Part shown: positions 18,603 through 29,807 of the stretch, in pieces
Layout of the letters: the number at the start of each line of letters is the position of its first letter
How positions within the stretch are numbered: position 1 is the stretch's first letter
Assembly (NCBI GenBank): GCA_002441545.1
Contig: DJWL01000088.1
Coordinates: 124,001-188,000 of the forward strand
Reading direction: 5' to 3'
From: Flavobacteriaceae bacterium UBA6231
GTDB taxonomy: Bacteria; Bacteroidota; Bacteroidia; Flavobacteriales; Flavobacteriaceae
DNA: 64,000 nt
Position numbers and translations under genes: made by a program
The notes under the pieces: generated by a model
Told to the model about the DNA's origin: nothing
Seen by the model: only the letters and a program-made list of their open reading frames with translations
The model's database searches: none

Positions 18603-19922
18603 ATGAAAACAAAAATCATCCTAACAATGGTTTTAATGTTTTTGGGCATTTCAAATTCTCAAGCACAATTCCTTAAAAAACTAAAAAACAGAATTGAACA
18701 AAAAGTTGAGAACGTAGCAGTTGAAAAAACAGCTGATAGAGTAGCAAACGAAACCTCGAAAACTTTAGACACCATTTTTGAGGGTAATAGTGAAGATTCT
18801 AATAGGAAAGTAAAAAATAAAACTTCTAAACAAAATCAAAACAAAGAGGATGAAAATGTTGAAAGCAATGTAAATGCTGAAACAGAAGAAGAAAGCTCTC
18901 AAATAGGTTTTGGTGTTTATAGTAATTTTACGTTTGTTCCAGGAAATAAGCTTTTGTTTTATGATGATTTTATGGCTGATGCTTTAGGCTATTTCCCTGC
19001 ACATTGGGAAACTGGTGGCTCTGGTGAGGTGGTAACGCTCAGCGATTCCGATAGTAAATGGCTTTCTCTAGTAAGACGTTCTGGATATATGCCAACTTTA
19101 GAAAACAAGCTTCCGGAAAACTATACCATAGAATTCGATTTAGTAAATAATGGGTATGGCAATGGTAAGCCCTTTAGTAAACTATATTTTGCATTCCTAT
19201 CCAAAAAATCATACAGCATGGGCAGTGGCGGTACATTGGCAGACATAGAAATACTGTTTTCCAATACTGGTTTTAAAGTGAGCAATGTTGAAAATTTTGG
19301 AGGTGAAGTTGAAGTAAAAATTGGTAGCCGTATTGATAGACAAATGACCGATTATTTAAATAACAAGGTGCACATTTCCATTTCAGTTAATAAAAAACGC
19401 CTTCGCATGTGGGTTAACCAAGAGAAAATGGTGGATTCCCCAAATTTATTGCAAGCAAATATTGGTGATTATTTTATTTTACAAGCAATGGATGTATTGC
19501 CTGAAAAAGGACATTTTGTTGGGATATCGAATTTTAAAATTGCAGAATCTAACGAAGATTTAAGATCGCTTTTGCTTAAAAACGGAAAGTTCAGTACTAC
19601 GGGTATCTACTTTGATACTGGTGCATTTACAGTAAAAAAAGAATCGTACGGTATTTTATCTGAAATAGCTAAAATGCTAAAAGATAATCCAGACATCAAC
19701 TTAGAAATTATAGGACATACCGATAATCAAGGAGATGATAGTTCCAACCAATATTTGTCAAGGAGTAGAGCGCAAATGGTCAAGCAAATTCTTTGGGAAG
19801 AGTTTGAAATTGAATATGACCGATTAAAATTTATAGGTAAAGGAGAAACCGAACCAGTGGATGATAATGCCACCGAAAAAGGTAGAGCGAATAACAGACG
19901 TGTTGAGTTTGTGAAGATTTAA
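18603..19922 (+). CDS. Secreted OmpA-family protein
   Basis: The 439-residue protein has a signal peptide ending SQAQ, then a charged helical stretch (FLKKLKNRIEQKVENVAVEK). A beta-rich middle domain (about 115-320) contains FYDDFMADALGYFPAHWETG. The C-terminal OmpA peptidoglycan-binding domain starts at about 330, with IYFDTGAFTVKKESYGIL, IGHTDNQGDD and GRANNRRVEFVKI. It is probably anchored to peptidoglycan in the periplasm or outer membrane. A close paralogue, broken by a frameshift, lies at 36698-37991. It is followed 26 bases later by the RCC1 gene, so the group is probably transcribed together. Confidence 0.88.
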   Translation: MKTKIILTMVLMFLGISNSQAQFLKKLKNRIEQKVENVAVEKTADRVANETSKTLDTIFEGNSEDSNRKVKNKTSKQNQNKEDENVESNVNAETEEESSQIGFGVYSNFTFVPGNKLLFYDDFMADALGYFPAHWETGGSGEVVTLSDSDSKWLSLVRRSGYMPTLENKLPENYTIEFDLVNNGYGNGKPFSKLYFAFLSKKSYSMGSGGTLADIEILFSNTGFKVSNVENFGGEVEVKIGSRIDRQMTDYLNNKVHISISVNKKRLRMWVNQEKMVDSPNLLQANIGDYFILQAMDVLPEKGHFVGISNFKIAESNEDLRSLLLKNGKFSTTGIYFDTGAFTVKKESYGILSEIAKMLKDNPDINLEIIGHTDNQGDDSSNQYLSRSRAQMVKQILWEEFEIEYDRLKFIGKGETEPVDDNATEKGRANNRRVEFVKI

Positions 19923-19948
19923 ATAACTAACCATTAAAAACTTTAATC

Positions 19949-21328
19949 ATGAAGAAACAATTACTTTTATTAATAGCAATTTTATGTTTTCTTCCTTTAT
20001 CTCTAATTTCTCAATGTTGGCAATCTGTTTCCTCGGGCGGCGTTCATGTTATAGCTTTAAAAACAGATGGCAGTTTATGGGCTTGGGGCGAAAACAATCA
20101 GGGTATGGTAGGAGATGGAACGACAACAGACAGAACGGAACCCATACAAATAGGTACTGATAAAGACTGGGCATATATTTCTGCAGGAAATGAACATAAT
20201 TTAGCTATAAAAACTAATGGAACTTTATGGGCGTGGGGTAGAAACTCTTCTGGTCAATTAGGCGATGGTAACACAACAAGTCTATTGGTGCCAACTCAAA
20301 TAGGCACAGATAGTAATTGGTTGAAAGTGTCTGCTGGTTCAGAACATTCCTTGGCAATAAAATCAGAGGGTAGTTTGTGGGCTTGGGGAAAAAACTCTAA
20401 TGGACAATTGGGTACCGGAAATACAACTTCTAGTAAGGTACCAATTAAAATAGGAACTGATACTAACTGGAAAGAAGTATATGCTAATGGCCAATCACAT
20501 TCTGTTGCAATAAAAACAGATGGTACTTTATGGGCTTGGGGTAAAAATGTACTTGGTACTTTGGGTGACGGTACCACTATTCAGAAAAACGAACCAATAC
20601 AAATTGGAACCGAAACAAATTGGAAAGCAGTAGCAGTTGGAGATCATTTTAACCTCGCATTAAAAACTGATAATTCACTTTGGGCTTGGGGTTATAATAC
20701 TTCATACCAATTAGGGATTAACTCTCGTGACACTAAATATGAACCAACTCAAGTGGGTAGCGATTCTGATTGGGTTAGTATAGCAGCTGACTTTGAAAAC
20801 TCTAATGCAATAAAAAGCAATGGATCATTGTTTGCATGGGGATCTAATTGGGCTGGTCAAACGGGTACTGGAAATAATAACCAATACATTATAACTCCAA
20901 CACAGATAGGTGTTGATACTAATTGGCAAAATGTAAACGCTGGTAACATTTTTTCAGTAGCTTTAAAAACAGATGGTACTTTATGGGCTACTGGAGACAA
21001 TCAATCGGGTAATTTGGGAGATGGTACCAAAACAAGTAGAAACACCTATGGACAAGTAAGTTGTAATACACTTAGTATAAATAATTTTAATGCATTTCGC
21101 TTTCAAATATTCCCGAACCCAGTATCAAACAATTTAACTATTGAAACACAATTTACAAGCAATCTACAACTACAAGTATTCAACCAATTAGGACAACAAG
21201 TTTTAAAACTAAATAAAAACACAGATATAAAATCACTAGATGTTTCAAACCTATCCAAAGGACTTTATTATTTAAATATTAATTCAGAAAATGGTAATTC
21301 TCAAACGATTAAATTCATTAAAAATTAA
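19949..21328 (+). CDS. T9SS-secreted RCC1-repeat propeller protein
   Basis: The 459-residue protein has a signal peptide and about seven RCC1-type repeats with the pattern [20 protein letters not shown], predicted to form a seven-bladed propeller. From about residue 385 it has a type A sorting domain ([14 protein letters not shown] ... [12 protein letters not shown]). Export through the type IX system is expected. Its function outside the cell is not known. RCC1 repeats in Bacteroidota are common in surface proteins and do not imply nucleotide exchange activity. Confidence 0.9.
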   Translation: MKKQLLLLIAILCFLPLSLISQCWQSVSSGGVHVIALKTDGSLWAWGENNQGMVGDGTTTDRTEPIQIGTDKDWAYISAGNEHNLAIKTNGTLWAWGRNSSGQLGDGNTTSLLVPTQIGTDSNWLKVSAGSEHSLAIKSEGSLWAWGKNSNGQLGTGNTTSSKVPIKIGTDTNWKEVYANGQSHSVAIKTDGTLWAWGKNVLGTLGDGTTIQKNEPIQIGTETNWKAVAVGDHFNLALKTDNSLWAWGYNTSYQLGINSRDTKYEPTQVGSDSDWVSIAADFENSNAIKSNGSLFAWGSNWAGQTGTGNNNQYIITPTQIGVDTNWQNVNAGNIFSVALKTDGTLWATGDNQSGNLGDGTKTSRNTYGQVSCNTLSINNFNAFRFQIFPNPVSNNLTIETQFTSNLQLQVFNQLGQQVLKLNKNTDIKSLDVSNLSKGLYYLNINSENGNSQTIKFIKN

Positions 21329-21425
21329 AGCCATGAAATCGCTATTAACAAATAGTTTTTGCTTACAAAGACTAATGAAGATAGGCGATTCCATATGGCC
21401 TTTAAAAATCATTAAATATCTACAT

Positions 21426-23927
21426 ATGAAAATAAAATTACATGCAATATGGTTGGCACTTTTATTATTCCAATTCTCTACAGCCCAGACCAAAGAGTTG
21501 TTTGGAGTTACCTCATCTGGTGGAGTAAATAATTTAGGAACCATTTTTAAAACTGATATTAATGGAGATAATTTCACGGTATTACAGGAATTAAAGTATA
21601 AAAATGAGGGAGATCATCCTGATAATATTAAATTATGTGAATTTAACGGCCTTTTGTATGGAACCACTTATAAAGGAGGAAAACATGATAATGGCGTTAT
21701 TTTTTCTTATAATCCTATTACGGATGAATATTTAAAGTTGCACGATTTTGAAAGTCTTTCCTCTGGAGATGGCCCATATTCTGGTTTAATTCTTGCCAAT
21801 AATGGAAAAATGTACGGTACAACCTTATATGGTGGCCTAAATAATTTAGGAACTTTGTTTGAATATGATGTAGTTACCAATACACTTACTAAAAAATTAG
21901 ATTTTGATGGTGTTAATATGGGCAATATGATTTTTGCCAACGTTATACAAGCTTCAAACGGCAAATTATACGGACTTACAAATAGGGGTGGTTTAAATGA
22001 TTTGGGTGTTTTGTACGAATACGATTATACAACAGAAACATTCAGTAAAATGATTGATTTTGATGGGGCTAATTACGGAAGATCTCCAAACATTTTGGTT
22101 GAAGTGGAGAACAACGTTCTTTATGGCACATGCGCTAGTGGTGGCATAAATAATAATGGAACTATTTTTGAGTATAACATCACTACAAATATACTTACTA
22201 AAAAATTCGATTTCACTGGAGTAACCAGTGGTAGTGCGCCTATTTTAAGTTTAATGTTATCGTCAAATGGTAGTCTTTATGGGCTTACTAGAGACGGAGG
22301 CGCAAATATGAGGGGGGTGCTTTACCAGTATAATATAAATACAGAGACATTTACTAAAAAAATGGATTTAAGTACAGAAATTGGTGGTACACCAAATGGA
22401 CATTTATTAGAAGCCAACAATGGTAAATTCTATGGGTTAACAAATCTTGGAGGATTAAATAACAAAGGAGTCGTTTTTGAATTCGACCCAGTTACAAATA
22501 TATACACAAAAAAGATAGATTTTGATGGTGTTTCAGGTAGCCAACCAAATGGAAGTTTTATGCAGGCAACCAACGGAAAATTATATGCCACAACAAGAGG
22601 TGGTGGTTTGGGAAATAGTGGTGTTCTGTTTGAATATGATGTCCAAACTAATTTTTTTGAAAAAAAAATAGATTTCAATTATGCTGATATGGGTATTTAT
22701 TTCAGGGCAGGATTTACTAAAGGCTCAAGCAATACGCTGTATATTACGTCATCTGGTGGGGGTGTTTATGGGTATGGCACATTATTAGAATATCATACTA
22801 CGGATAATTCACTTATTAAAAAATATGATTTTAGTTTTGATGAAGCACCGCAAAACTCGACAGATGCCTCGCTTTTATATGCGTCAAACAATAAAATTTA
22901 TGGTGTAAGCGCTTATTATCCAGGCGGAGGCGAATTGTTTGAATTTGATTTACAAACCAATACATATACTACCAAAATATCTTTTAACAATCCTGTTTTA
23001 GGCCAAAATCCCACAGAGTTAATAGAGGCTACCAACGGAAAAATCTATGGTATGACTGGCAATGGAGGCGTTAATAATGTAGGCGTTATTTTTGAATATG
23101 ATTTTGTTAATGATGTGTATTTAAAATTATTCGACTTTGATGGTACTAATACAGGGGGGTATCCATTAAAGGCTCTTTTTCAGGCGTCTAATCAAAAGCT
23201 TTATGGCATGTTGCCTTCTGGTGGAGCCAATAACTTGGGCGTTTTGTTCGAATTTGATACAGCAACTAATACCTTCACAAAAAAATTTGATTTTTCAGCT
23301 ACAAATCCTGGTAACGGACAAGCTTCTTTAATTGAATGGGGTACAGGTTTACTGTATAGCTTCACAAATTCGCAAGGTTATGATTTTGGAACCATATTTG
23401 AATATAATTTAAACACGCATTCCTATACTAAAAAAATTGATTTTGATTTAATTTCCACTGGATATTTTCCGCAATATAGGTTTCTTAAAACATCAGAAAA
23501 TAAATTGTTTGGTTTAAATAGATCTGGAGGCACGACTGGTATAGGTGGCTCTGGTGTTTTATTTGAATACAACCCCACAACAAACATTGTTTTAAATAAA
23601 CTAAATTTTAGCAATGATGTTGGTAGTCAGCCAGTAGGCTCTCTGGTTGAAGTCGTTACCTATCCTTTATCAACTGAAGATAATAACAAATTAAAGACAA
23701 TACATATTTTTCCAAACCCCGTCATAGATAAATTAATGATTTCTTCAAAGAGTTCAGAAACTTTTCATATAGAAATTTACAATTTGTTAGGTGAACAAGT
23801 TCTTTATAAACAGAATGTTAATAATAATGATGAGCTAAAAATAGCACATTTAAATTCGGGTTTATATATTTTAAAAGTAATTTCAAAAAGCGGAAATCTT
23901 GAAACCATCAAATTCATTAAAAATTAA
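21426..23927 (+). CDS. T9SS-secreted GloVer tandem-repeat protein
   Basis: I chose the ATG at 21426 because it begins a clean signal peptide (MKIKLHAIWLALLLFQFSTA). The frame is open upstream to 21291, but those codons overlap the previous gene and give no export signal. The 833-residue product is built from some 16 repeats of about 45 residues with the core YGLTNRGGLNDLGVLYEYD, each followed by KKIDFDG. These are the GloVer (TIGR03803-like) repeats, expected to form a beta-propeller or solenoid. It ends in a sorting domain (IFPNPVIDKLMIS ... ETIKFIKN). Its ligand is unknown. Confidence 0.88.
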   Translation: MKIKLHAIWLALLLFQFSTAQTKELFGVTSSGGVNNLGTIFKTDINGDNFTVLQELKYKNEGDHPDNIKLCEFNGLLYGTTYKGGKHDNGVIFSYNPITDEYLKLHDFESLSSGDGPYSGLILANNGKMYGTTLYGGLNNLGTLFEYDVVTNTLTKKLDFDGVNMGNMIFANVIQASNGKLYGLTNRGGLNDLGVLYEYDYTTETFSKMIDFDGANYGRSPNILVEVENNVLYGTCASGGINNNGTIFEYNITTNILTKKFDFTGVTSGSAPILSLMLSSNGSLYGLTRDGGANMRGVLYQYNINTETFTKKMDLSTEIGGTPNGHLLEANNGKFYGLTNLGGLNNKGVVFEFDPVTNIYTKKIDFDGVSGSQPNGSFMQATNGKLYATTRGGGLGNSGVLFEYDVQTNFFEKKIDFNYADMGIYFRAGFTKGSSNTLYITSSGGGVYGYGTLLEYHTTDNSLIKKYDFSFDEAPQNSTDASLLYASNNKIYGVSAYYPGGGELFEFDLQTNTYTTKISFNNPVLGQNPTELIEATNGKIYGMTGNGGVNNVGVIFEYDFVNDVYLKLFDFDGTNTGGYPLKALFQASNQKLYGMLPSGGANNLGVLFEFDTATNTFTKKFDFSATNPGNGQASLIEWGTGLLYSFTNSQGYDFGTIFEYNLNTHSYTKKIDFDLISTGYFPQYRFLKTSENKLFGLNRSGGTTGIGGSGVLFEYNPTTNIVLNKLNFSNDVGSQPVGSLVEVVTYPLSTEDNNKLKTIHIFPNPVIDKLMISSKSSETFHIEIYNLLGEQVLYKQNVNNNDELKIAHLNSGLYILKVISKSGNLETIKFIKN

Positions 23928-23931
23928 AATC

Positions 23932-24633
23932 ATGAAAAAAAGTATATTATTTATTGTTAGTCTTTTGGTATGCAGTTTAGGACATACGCAAACACAACCA
24001 AAAGTGAAGAATTACCCATTTGGGAGTTTAGATGTCAATGTGATTGTAATGCCCTTTGGTATGGATAACCCTATTAAAATAGGAACCATGTCAAAATCAG
24101 GCGACATTCAATTTGATTTTCCATCACAACTAAAAAACATTTCAAAAGATAATCAGGATAGCGAATCGTCAAAGCTATGGTACACCTTGTTTTCGCAATG
24201 CGATAATGGTAGGGATATGGTTTCAGAAAAAGACAATATCTTTTCTTTTGATACTGGGGCACTTTCGCTTTGGACGAATGAGGACAGTTATGCTGGCGTT
24301 ATTTTTACCGTTTCAGACGAGAATTTAATGCCTTGGGTTGAAGATCCTGCTTATATGGAACCCATTATAGGTTCTTATTTTGAGTTGATTTATGTAGAGA
24401 AGCCGTTTCAATTTAAAGGCGAATGTATAACAACAAGAATATTGGAAGAAGGTGATGCTCAAATAACCTATAATTATAATCTTAACCTAAAAGCAGGATT
24501 TAATTTTATTGAATATACCATTGAACATATTTACGAAACAGACCCAAGTGTCATGGCATCATTTCCAGATAAATTATCAGTGAAAAACACAGAAGGCATC
24601 CCAAATTGCAAATGGATAGGAAAGTATTTTTAA
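23932..24633 (+). CDS. Secreted protein of unknown function
   Basis: The start at 23932 gives a standard signal peptide (MKKSILFIVSLLVCSLGHTQ). The earlier in-frame Met at 23899 overlaps the GloVer gene. The 233-residue product has no sorting domain and no recognised motif. It contains a proline/acidic mid-section (DENLMPWVEDPAYMEPIIGS). It starts 4 bases after the GloVer stop, so it is the last gene of the OmpA-RCC1-GloVer group and may act with them at the cell envelope. Confidence 0.75.
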   Translation: MKKSILFIVSLLVCSLGHTQTQPKVKNYPFGSLDVNVIVMPFGMDNPIKIGTMSKSGDIQFDFPSQLKNISKDNQDSESSKLWYTLFSQCDNGRDMVSEKDNIFSFDTGALSLWTNEDSYAGVIFTVSDENLMPWVEDPAYMEPIIGSYFELIYVEKPFQFKGECITTRILEEGDAQITYNYNLNLKAGFNFIEYTIEHIYETDPSVMASFPDKLSVKNTEGIPNCKWIGKYF

Positions 24634-24738
24634 AACTATTTAGAAAAATAATTACTGTAAAACATTAACAAAGATGATTACTAATAATTGCTTTTGGGCA
24701 AAAAAATTATAGAATCTGAAATTTAGTAAATTAAAGTT

Positions 24739-26232
24739 CTAAACAATGCTTAACCATTTAGCAATAATTTCTTTTTCAGTATTTATATTACCTCTATATA
24801 TAAATTCGTTCTTAATGGCATTGTAGTTATAATCTTTTTCCCATTCTTTAAAATTTTTTGACACAGATTCGATGGCATCACAAATAAATTCAATTTCTGA
24901 ATTTGTCATGGTTGGATGTATAGACATACGGATCCAACCTGGGCGATCTATTAAACATCCTTCTAATATTTTTTGTTCAATAGCTTTGGATGTTAGTTGA
25001 TCTACATGCAATAAATAGTGTCCATAAGTTCCGGCACACGAACAACCACCTCTGGTTTGAATTCCAAAACGGTCATTCAATAATTTTACTATTAAGTTAT
25101 AATGAGCCTCTTCAATATAAAATGAAAACACTCCTAATCGGTCTGTATGATTTGGAGCCAGTATTTTTAAATTACCAATTTGAGATAATCTATTGAATAT
25201 GATTGCATTGAGTTCGTGTTCTCTCTCTAAAATATTTTGAATGCCCATGTCCTCTTTAAGTTTCACAGAAAGAGCAATTCTTATGGCTTGCAAAAACCCT
25301 GGTGTTCCACCATCTTCACGAGTTTCAATATCATCAATATAATCATGGTCGCCCCAAGGATTTGTATAACTAACGGTTCCTCCACCAGGATTATCTGGCA
25401 CTAAGTTTTTATATAGTTTTTTATTAAAAATTAAAACACCCGATGTTCCAGGTCCACCTAAAAACTTATGTGGTGAAAAGGTTATGGCATCTAAATATGA
25501 ATCTTCATCATCTGGATGCATATCTATACTTACATAAGGTGCAGAACACGCAAAATCCACAAAGCACAGACCATTGTTTTGATGCATTATTTTAGACACT
25601 TCATGATAATTAGTCCTAATTCCTGTGACGTTTGAACAACCAGTAATAGCAGCTATTTTAATAGGAACCTGGCTATATTCTTGCAACAAGGATTTTAAAC
25701 TGTCTAAACACGGTAATCCTTCATTACTTGAAGGAATAACTACCACTTTTGCAATGGTTTCTAACCATGAGGTTTGGTTAGAATGATGTTCCATATGAGA
25801 CACAAAAATAATAGGTCTTTTTTCGTCAGGAACATTGGTATAATCTTTTAAATTTTCATTAAGTTTGATGCCTAAAATACGTTGAAATTTGTTGATTGCA
25901 CCAGTCATGCCTGTTCCTACTGTAATCAGTACATCATCATTAGTAGCATTAACATGTTTTTTAATTATGGCCCTTGCTTCATGGTAAGCATGAGTCATCA
26001 CACTTCCTGTAATAGAAGTTTCAGTATGGGTATTGGCAACAAACGGCCCTATCTCTTCTAATATCTTTTTTTCTATGGGTCTGTACAAACGACCACTGGC
26101 AGTCCAATCGGCATAAATAATTTTTTTCTTGCCATATGGAGATTCAAACTCTTGATCGATACCAACAATATTATTTCTAAATTTAGAAAAATAAGACTCT
26201 AGTTTTGTTTTGTTCTCAATTTGATTAGCCAT
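24739..26232 (-). CDS. Class V aminotransferase (cysteine desulfurase-like)
   Basis: This 497-residue PLP enzyme has the motif ITFSPHKFLGGPGTSGVL with the Schiff-base Lys, an upstream SHMEHHSNQTSW, and CFVDFACSAPYVSIDMHP containing the cofactor-binding Asp. RGGCSCAGTYGHYLL lies where cysteine desulfurases carry the active Cys loop. It belongs to the long aminotransferase class V group seen in Bacteroidota and eukaryotes. Desulfurase, selenocysteine lyase or another lyase activity is possible. It starts 17 bases after dsbD in the same orientation, so the three genes here are probably one operon, hinting at sulfur or thiol metabolism. Confidence 0.85.
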   Translation of the reverse strand: MANQIENKTKLESYFSKFRNNIVGIDQEFESPYGKKKIIYADWTASGRLYRPIEKKILEEIGPFVANTHTETSITGSVMTHAYHEARAIIKKHVNATNDDVLITVGTGMTGAINKFQRILGIKLNENLKDYTNVPDEKRPIIFVSHMEHHSNQTSWLETIAKVVVIPSSNEGLPCLDSLKSLLQEYSQVPIKIAAITGCSNVTGIRTNYHEVSKIMHQNNGLCFVDFACSAPYVSIDMHPDDEDSYLDAITFSPHKFLGGPGTSGVLIFNKKLYKNLVPDNPGGGTVSYTNPWGDHDYIDDIETREDGGTPGFLQAIRIALSVKLKEDMGIQNILEREHELNAIIFNRLSQIGNLKILAPNHTDRLGVFSFYIEEAHYNLIVKLLNDRFGIQTRGGCSCAGTYGHYLLHVDQLTSKAIEQKILEGCLIDRPGWIRMSIHPTMTNSEIEFICDAIESVSKNFKEWEKDYNYNAIKNEFIYRGNINTEKEIIAKWLSIV

Positions 26233-26249
26233 TGTCTTAATCTTTTTTT

Positions 26250-28223
26250 CTAATTACCAAAATTAGAAATTCCTTTTTTTAGCCAATTAAGATAGTCATC
26301 AGCATTTGGAGTATATGAAACTGGATCGATAAGATTTTCTTCATTATGATCCATTAATACATAAAATGGTTGCGAATTTGCTTTGTATTTTAAGGTTTGT
26401 AGCTCACTCCATTTTTGTCCAATATACTTTAGTTGTTTTCCGGGTTTTAGTTTGGACTCTACAACATCACTTAACTCTAATGGACGTTTATCATCAACAT
26501 ACAATGAAATTAAAACCACATCATTTTTTAAAATATTTAATACGTTAGGATTTGGCCAAACGTTTTGTTCCATTTTTCTACAGTTTACGCAAGCCCATCC
26601 TGTGAAATCAATCATTACTGGTTTGCCAACTTGTTTAGCATAAGCTAATCCTTTATCATAATCATTAAAGGCAATAATATCATGAGGTGCCAATAAATGT
26701 GCCCCTTCTGGTAAATTATCATGGTTACTATTTGATTGTCTACCTTCACTAACTTTTGAAAAGCCTACTCCATAAGGCGATTCACTATAATTTTGTGGTG
26801 GAGGAAATGCGCTTATTAAATTTAACGGTGCTCCCCATAGACCTGGAATCATATAAATAGTGAATGATAAAACCAAAAGACCTAAACTAAGCCTACCAAC
26901 AGAGATATGAGTTAATGGTGAATCATGTGGCAATTTAATTTTTCCAAATAAATAAAATGCTAAAGTTCCAAAAACAGCTATCCAAATAGCCAAGAAAACT
27001 TCACGCTCTAAAATATGTGTTTGCAATACTAAATCAGCCTGTGATAGAAATTTAAACGCCAATGCCAATTCTAAAAACCCTAATACTACTTTTACCGTAT
27101 TTAGCCAACCACCAGATTTTGGTAAGGAGTTTAACCATCCTGGAAAGGCTGCAAATATTGCAAATGGTAAAGCTATGGCTAGTGAAAAGCCTAACATCCC
27201 AATAATTGGGGCTAATCCTCCTTTTGAGGCTGCCTGCACAAGTAATGTTCCAACAATTGGACCTGTACAAGAGAAAGATACAATAGCTAATGCTAATGCC
27301 ATAAAGAAAATACCTATAAGTCCGCCTCTATCGGCTTTTGAATCTACTTTATTAGCCCATGAGTTTGGTAACATAATCTCAAAAGCTCCTAAAAAGGACA
27401 CTGCAAAAATGACTAACAGTAAAAAGAAAATAATATTAAACCACACATTGGTTGCTAGTGCATTTAAGGCATCTGCTCCAAAAATACCGGTCACTGCTGT
27501 TCCTAATAACACGTAAATAACAATAATAGAAATTCCATAAATAATGGCATTTCTTATACCTGCTGCTTTTGTTTTACTTTGCTTGGTAAAAAAGCTAACT
27601 GTCATGGGTATCATTGGAAATACACATGGCGTTAACAAAGCAGCAAATCCAGACAGAAAAGCTATAAAAAAGATAGACCAAAGACCTTTTTGAGAGTCTT
27701 TTTGAGATGATGACGATTCTATTGTATCAGCTTTTATATTTTGACTATCAGTACCGGCAGTTGCTTTTGTGTTCTCTGATAAATTAAAAACCAACTCTAC
27801 TTCTGTTGGTGGCAAACATTTGGAATCATCACATACCATAAACTCTACAAATGCCATGAGGGTCGATACGCCTTCTTCTACTTTTATGCGTTGTTTGAAG
27901 GTCGCATCTTTTTCAAAATATTTGATTTCCATTTTGAAAACAGGATCGTTAACGGTATGCCCTTCTTCTTCAGATGTGTTTCCTACAATTGTAATGTTAC
28001 CTTCACTATCATCATAAATAAATGACGTTGCTATTGGACCTCCTTCTGGAACTGTTTGAGAATATAGGTGCCAACCCGATTCTATAGTTGCTTTTGTTAT
28101 TAAGTCGTACTCAGTATTAGATACTTTTTCTACTGATGTTGTCCATTTTACTGGTTCTAAGATTTGCGTATATCCAGTTGTAGATAAAACTAAAACTGCC
28201 AATGCAACAAGTAACTTCCTCAT
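26250..28223 (-). CDS. dsbD: Thiol:disulfide interchange protein DsbD
   Basis: The 657-residue protein has all three DsbD parts: a signal peptide and periplasmic N-terminal domain with the redox pair in [14 protein letters not shown], a membrane core with [15 protein letters not shown] and eight or more helices, and a C-terminal thioredoxin domain with CVNC (about residue 544). DsbD carries electrons from cytoplasmic thioredoxin across the membrane to reduce periplasmic disulfides and cytochrome c maturation factors. Just upstream lies a stand-alone copy of its N-terminal domain, evidently duplicated. Confidence 0.93.
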   Translation of the reverse strand: MRKLLVALAVLVLSTTGYTQILEPVKWTTSVEKVSNTEYDLITKATIESGWHLYSQTVPEGGPIATSFIYDDSEGNITIVGNTSEEEGHTVNDPVFKMEIKYFEKDATFKQRIKVEEGVSTLMAFVEFMVCDDSKCLPPTEVELVFNLSENTKATAGTDSQNIKADTIESSSSQKDSQKGLWSIFFIAFLSGFAALLTPCVFPMIPMTVSFFTKQSKTKAAGIRNAIIYGISIIVIYVLLGTAVTGIFGADALNALATNVWFNIIFFLLLVIFAVSFLGAFEIMLPNSWANKVDSKADRGGLIGIFFMALALAIVSFSCTGPIVGTLLVQAASKGGLAPIIGMLGFSLAIALPFAIFAAFPGWLNSLPKSGGWLNTVKVVLGFLELALAFKFLSQADLVLQTHILEREVFLAIWIAVFGTLAFYLFGKIKLPHDSPLTHISVGRLSLGLLVLSFTIYMIPGLWGAPLNLISAFPPPQNYSESPYGVGFSKVSEGRQSNSNHDNLPEGAHLLAPHDIIAFNDYDKGLAYAKQVGKPVMIDFTGWACVNCRKMEQNVWPNPNVLNILKNDVVLISLYVDDKRPLELSDVVESKLKPGKQLKYIGQKWSELQTLKYKANSQPFYVLMDHNEENLIDPVSYTPNADDYLNWLKKGISNFGN

Positions 28224-28237
28224 GATATTAATTTAAA

Positions 28238-28684
28238 TTATTTTACTTTGAAAATCAAGTCAACCTCTGTAGGTGGTAAACATCTGCTATCATCACAAAC
28301 CATAAATTCAACCGTTCCTTTAACTTGAAATGGTGCTTTTCCTTTAACTTTGATACGCTGCTTAAAAGCTGCTTTTTTTTCAAAATAAGTGATTTCCATA
28401 CCAAAAATAGGGTCTTGAATAGTATGGCCCCTATCTTCAACAGTATTGCCTTTTTTAAGGTAATTTACATTACCTTCAAAAGCAAATTTTGTTGGTATTG
28501 GCCCATCTTGTGGAACATTTTGAGAATATAAATGCCATCCTGATTTAATTATTGCTGTTGCTATCAGTTCAAATTCTACTTCAGATATTTTTGTAACTGA
28601 GGTTGTCCATTTAACAGGTTCTAGTATCTGCCCTTTTGTAATAAATGATGTTAAGAAGACTAAAATAAAAATGATATTTTTCAT
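28238..28684 (-). CDS. Stand-alone DsbD N-terminal domain (nDsbD-like) protein
   Basis: The 148-residue exported protein is nearly the same as residues 1-150 of the adjacent DsbD: both have [25 protein letters not shown] and MVCDDS.CLPPTEV. The two cysteines are kept. It starts upstream of dsbD with a 14-base gap, so both are made together. It probably acts as a soluble periplasmic thiol shuttle or a second electron acceptor for the DsbD core. It arose by tandem duplication of the 5' part of dsbD. Confidence 0.9.
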   Translation of the reverse strand: MKNIIFILVFLTSFITKGQILEPVKWTTSVTKISEVEFELIATAIIKSGWHLYSQNVPQDGPIPTKFAFEGNVNYLKKGNTVEDRGHTIQDPIFGMEITYFEKKAAFKQRIKVKGKAPFQVKGTVEFMVCDDSRCLPPTEVDLIFKVK

Positions 28685-28806
28685 GTGTATAATTTATTGC
28701 TTTGGTTTAAAAATTACCTGACAAGATCATATGAAACCTTTAATACTTGCTCATTAAAACGAGGTTTTATAACCATTTGCAACATAATTTTAACATCTTT
28801 TGTTAT

Positions 28807-28990
28807 TTAATTACCAAAAAGCGATTTGCTATTATCCCTCAAGCCTATACCAGTATTGATTGTTTTTTCTGCTAAAACCTTTTTTAAATAGGATACTATA
28901 GTCTCTCCCCTTATAGCTAGAGAATACACCTCTAATTTAGATACATTTTTTAACAGGTTCTATAATTTCTTTAACTTGACATTTACTATT
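28807..28990 (-). pseudogene. Possible decayed gene tail
   Basis: On the minus strand a stretch reads VSKLEVYSLAIRGETIVSYL, then KKVLAEKTINTGIGLRDNSK, ending in SLFGN and TAA at 28807. A frame shift upstream continues as CQVKEIIEPVKK. The composition looks like real protein rather than random AT-rich DNA, but no start exists and no family is recognised. It may be the eroded 3' end of a gene. Confidence 0.3.
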
Positions 28991-29807
28991 GATATCAATA
29001 AAAAAAGAAAATTTAAATAAACAAATACGTCTCATATGGCAAAAATAAGTTTTTAACAGTTTACAAAAGTTTATTTAAGATACTTTTAATAAAAGAGGAT
29101 AGTTCTTAACTGTCCTTTTAAATAATTTGTTTTATGACTAACTCAACAAAATTAAAAATGCAAATACAATTCTATCGTTTATTATTTAAGACGCATTTAT
29201 TATAAATACCCCTTATAATATTTTGTTAAAATTTTAAAAAGTTAATATATAGGCACTTTCAATATCTCATTTTTTAAAATTAATCTATTTAAAAACAAAT
29301 AGTTAAAAGCATTTTTGTTGATAAAATATATTATCTAAAAAATCAACACTCTTAAAAAATCTTTTAGCTTCCATTTTTAACGAATCAGAATAGGTATTTT
29401 TTTAATTCTAATCTTAAATAATTGATTAAAACAACTAAACTTTAGGCTCTTTTCTTCTAAAAAATATTTTAATCAACAGACATAAAAGCAACTCAAATTG
29501 GTTTTTAATAAGTTAAATTTTACTTTTTCAATGAAATTTTGTATTTGGCCATTTCAAGAATGAATACAATTGACCATACTTATTTTCCTCTAAACTTATT
29601 ATGCATTACTAGGGTTTTTTCTGTTTATTAAAGGCATATGTTTTATGTTTGTTAGCATGATGTTAGCTCATCTACCAATTTTAATTGGTGCTATTATTAT
29701 AAATTTTCACATAATGATACCTGAATTGTAGTTAACGAAAAATAATAATCCTCATTTTCTATTTTAAATTAAAAATAGCTATTTTTAATTTTATAAAATT
29801 ATAAAAA
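28991..29807. other. Long AT-rich intergenic region
   Basis: About 800 bases without a credible gene on either strand. A perfect 7-bp inverted repeat, ACCAATT/AATTGGT with a 2-base gap (29674-29689), lies about 120 bases before the lipoprotein gene and could be an operator. GTTAGC occurs twice just before it (29651 and 29662). Confidence 0.5.
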
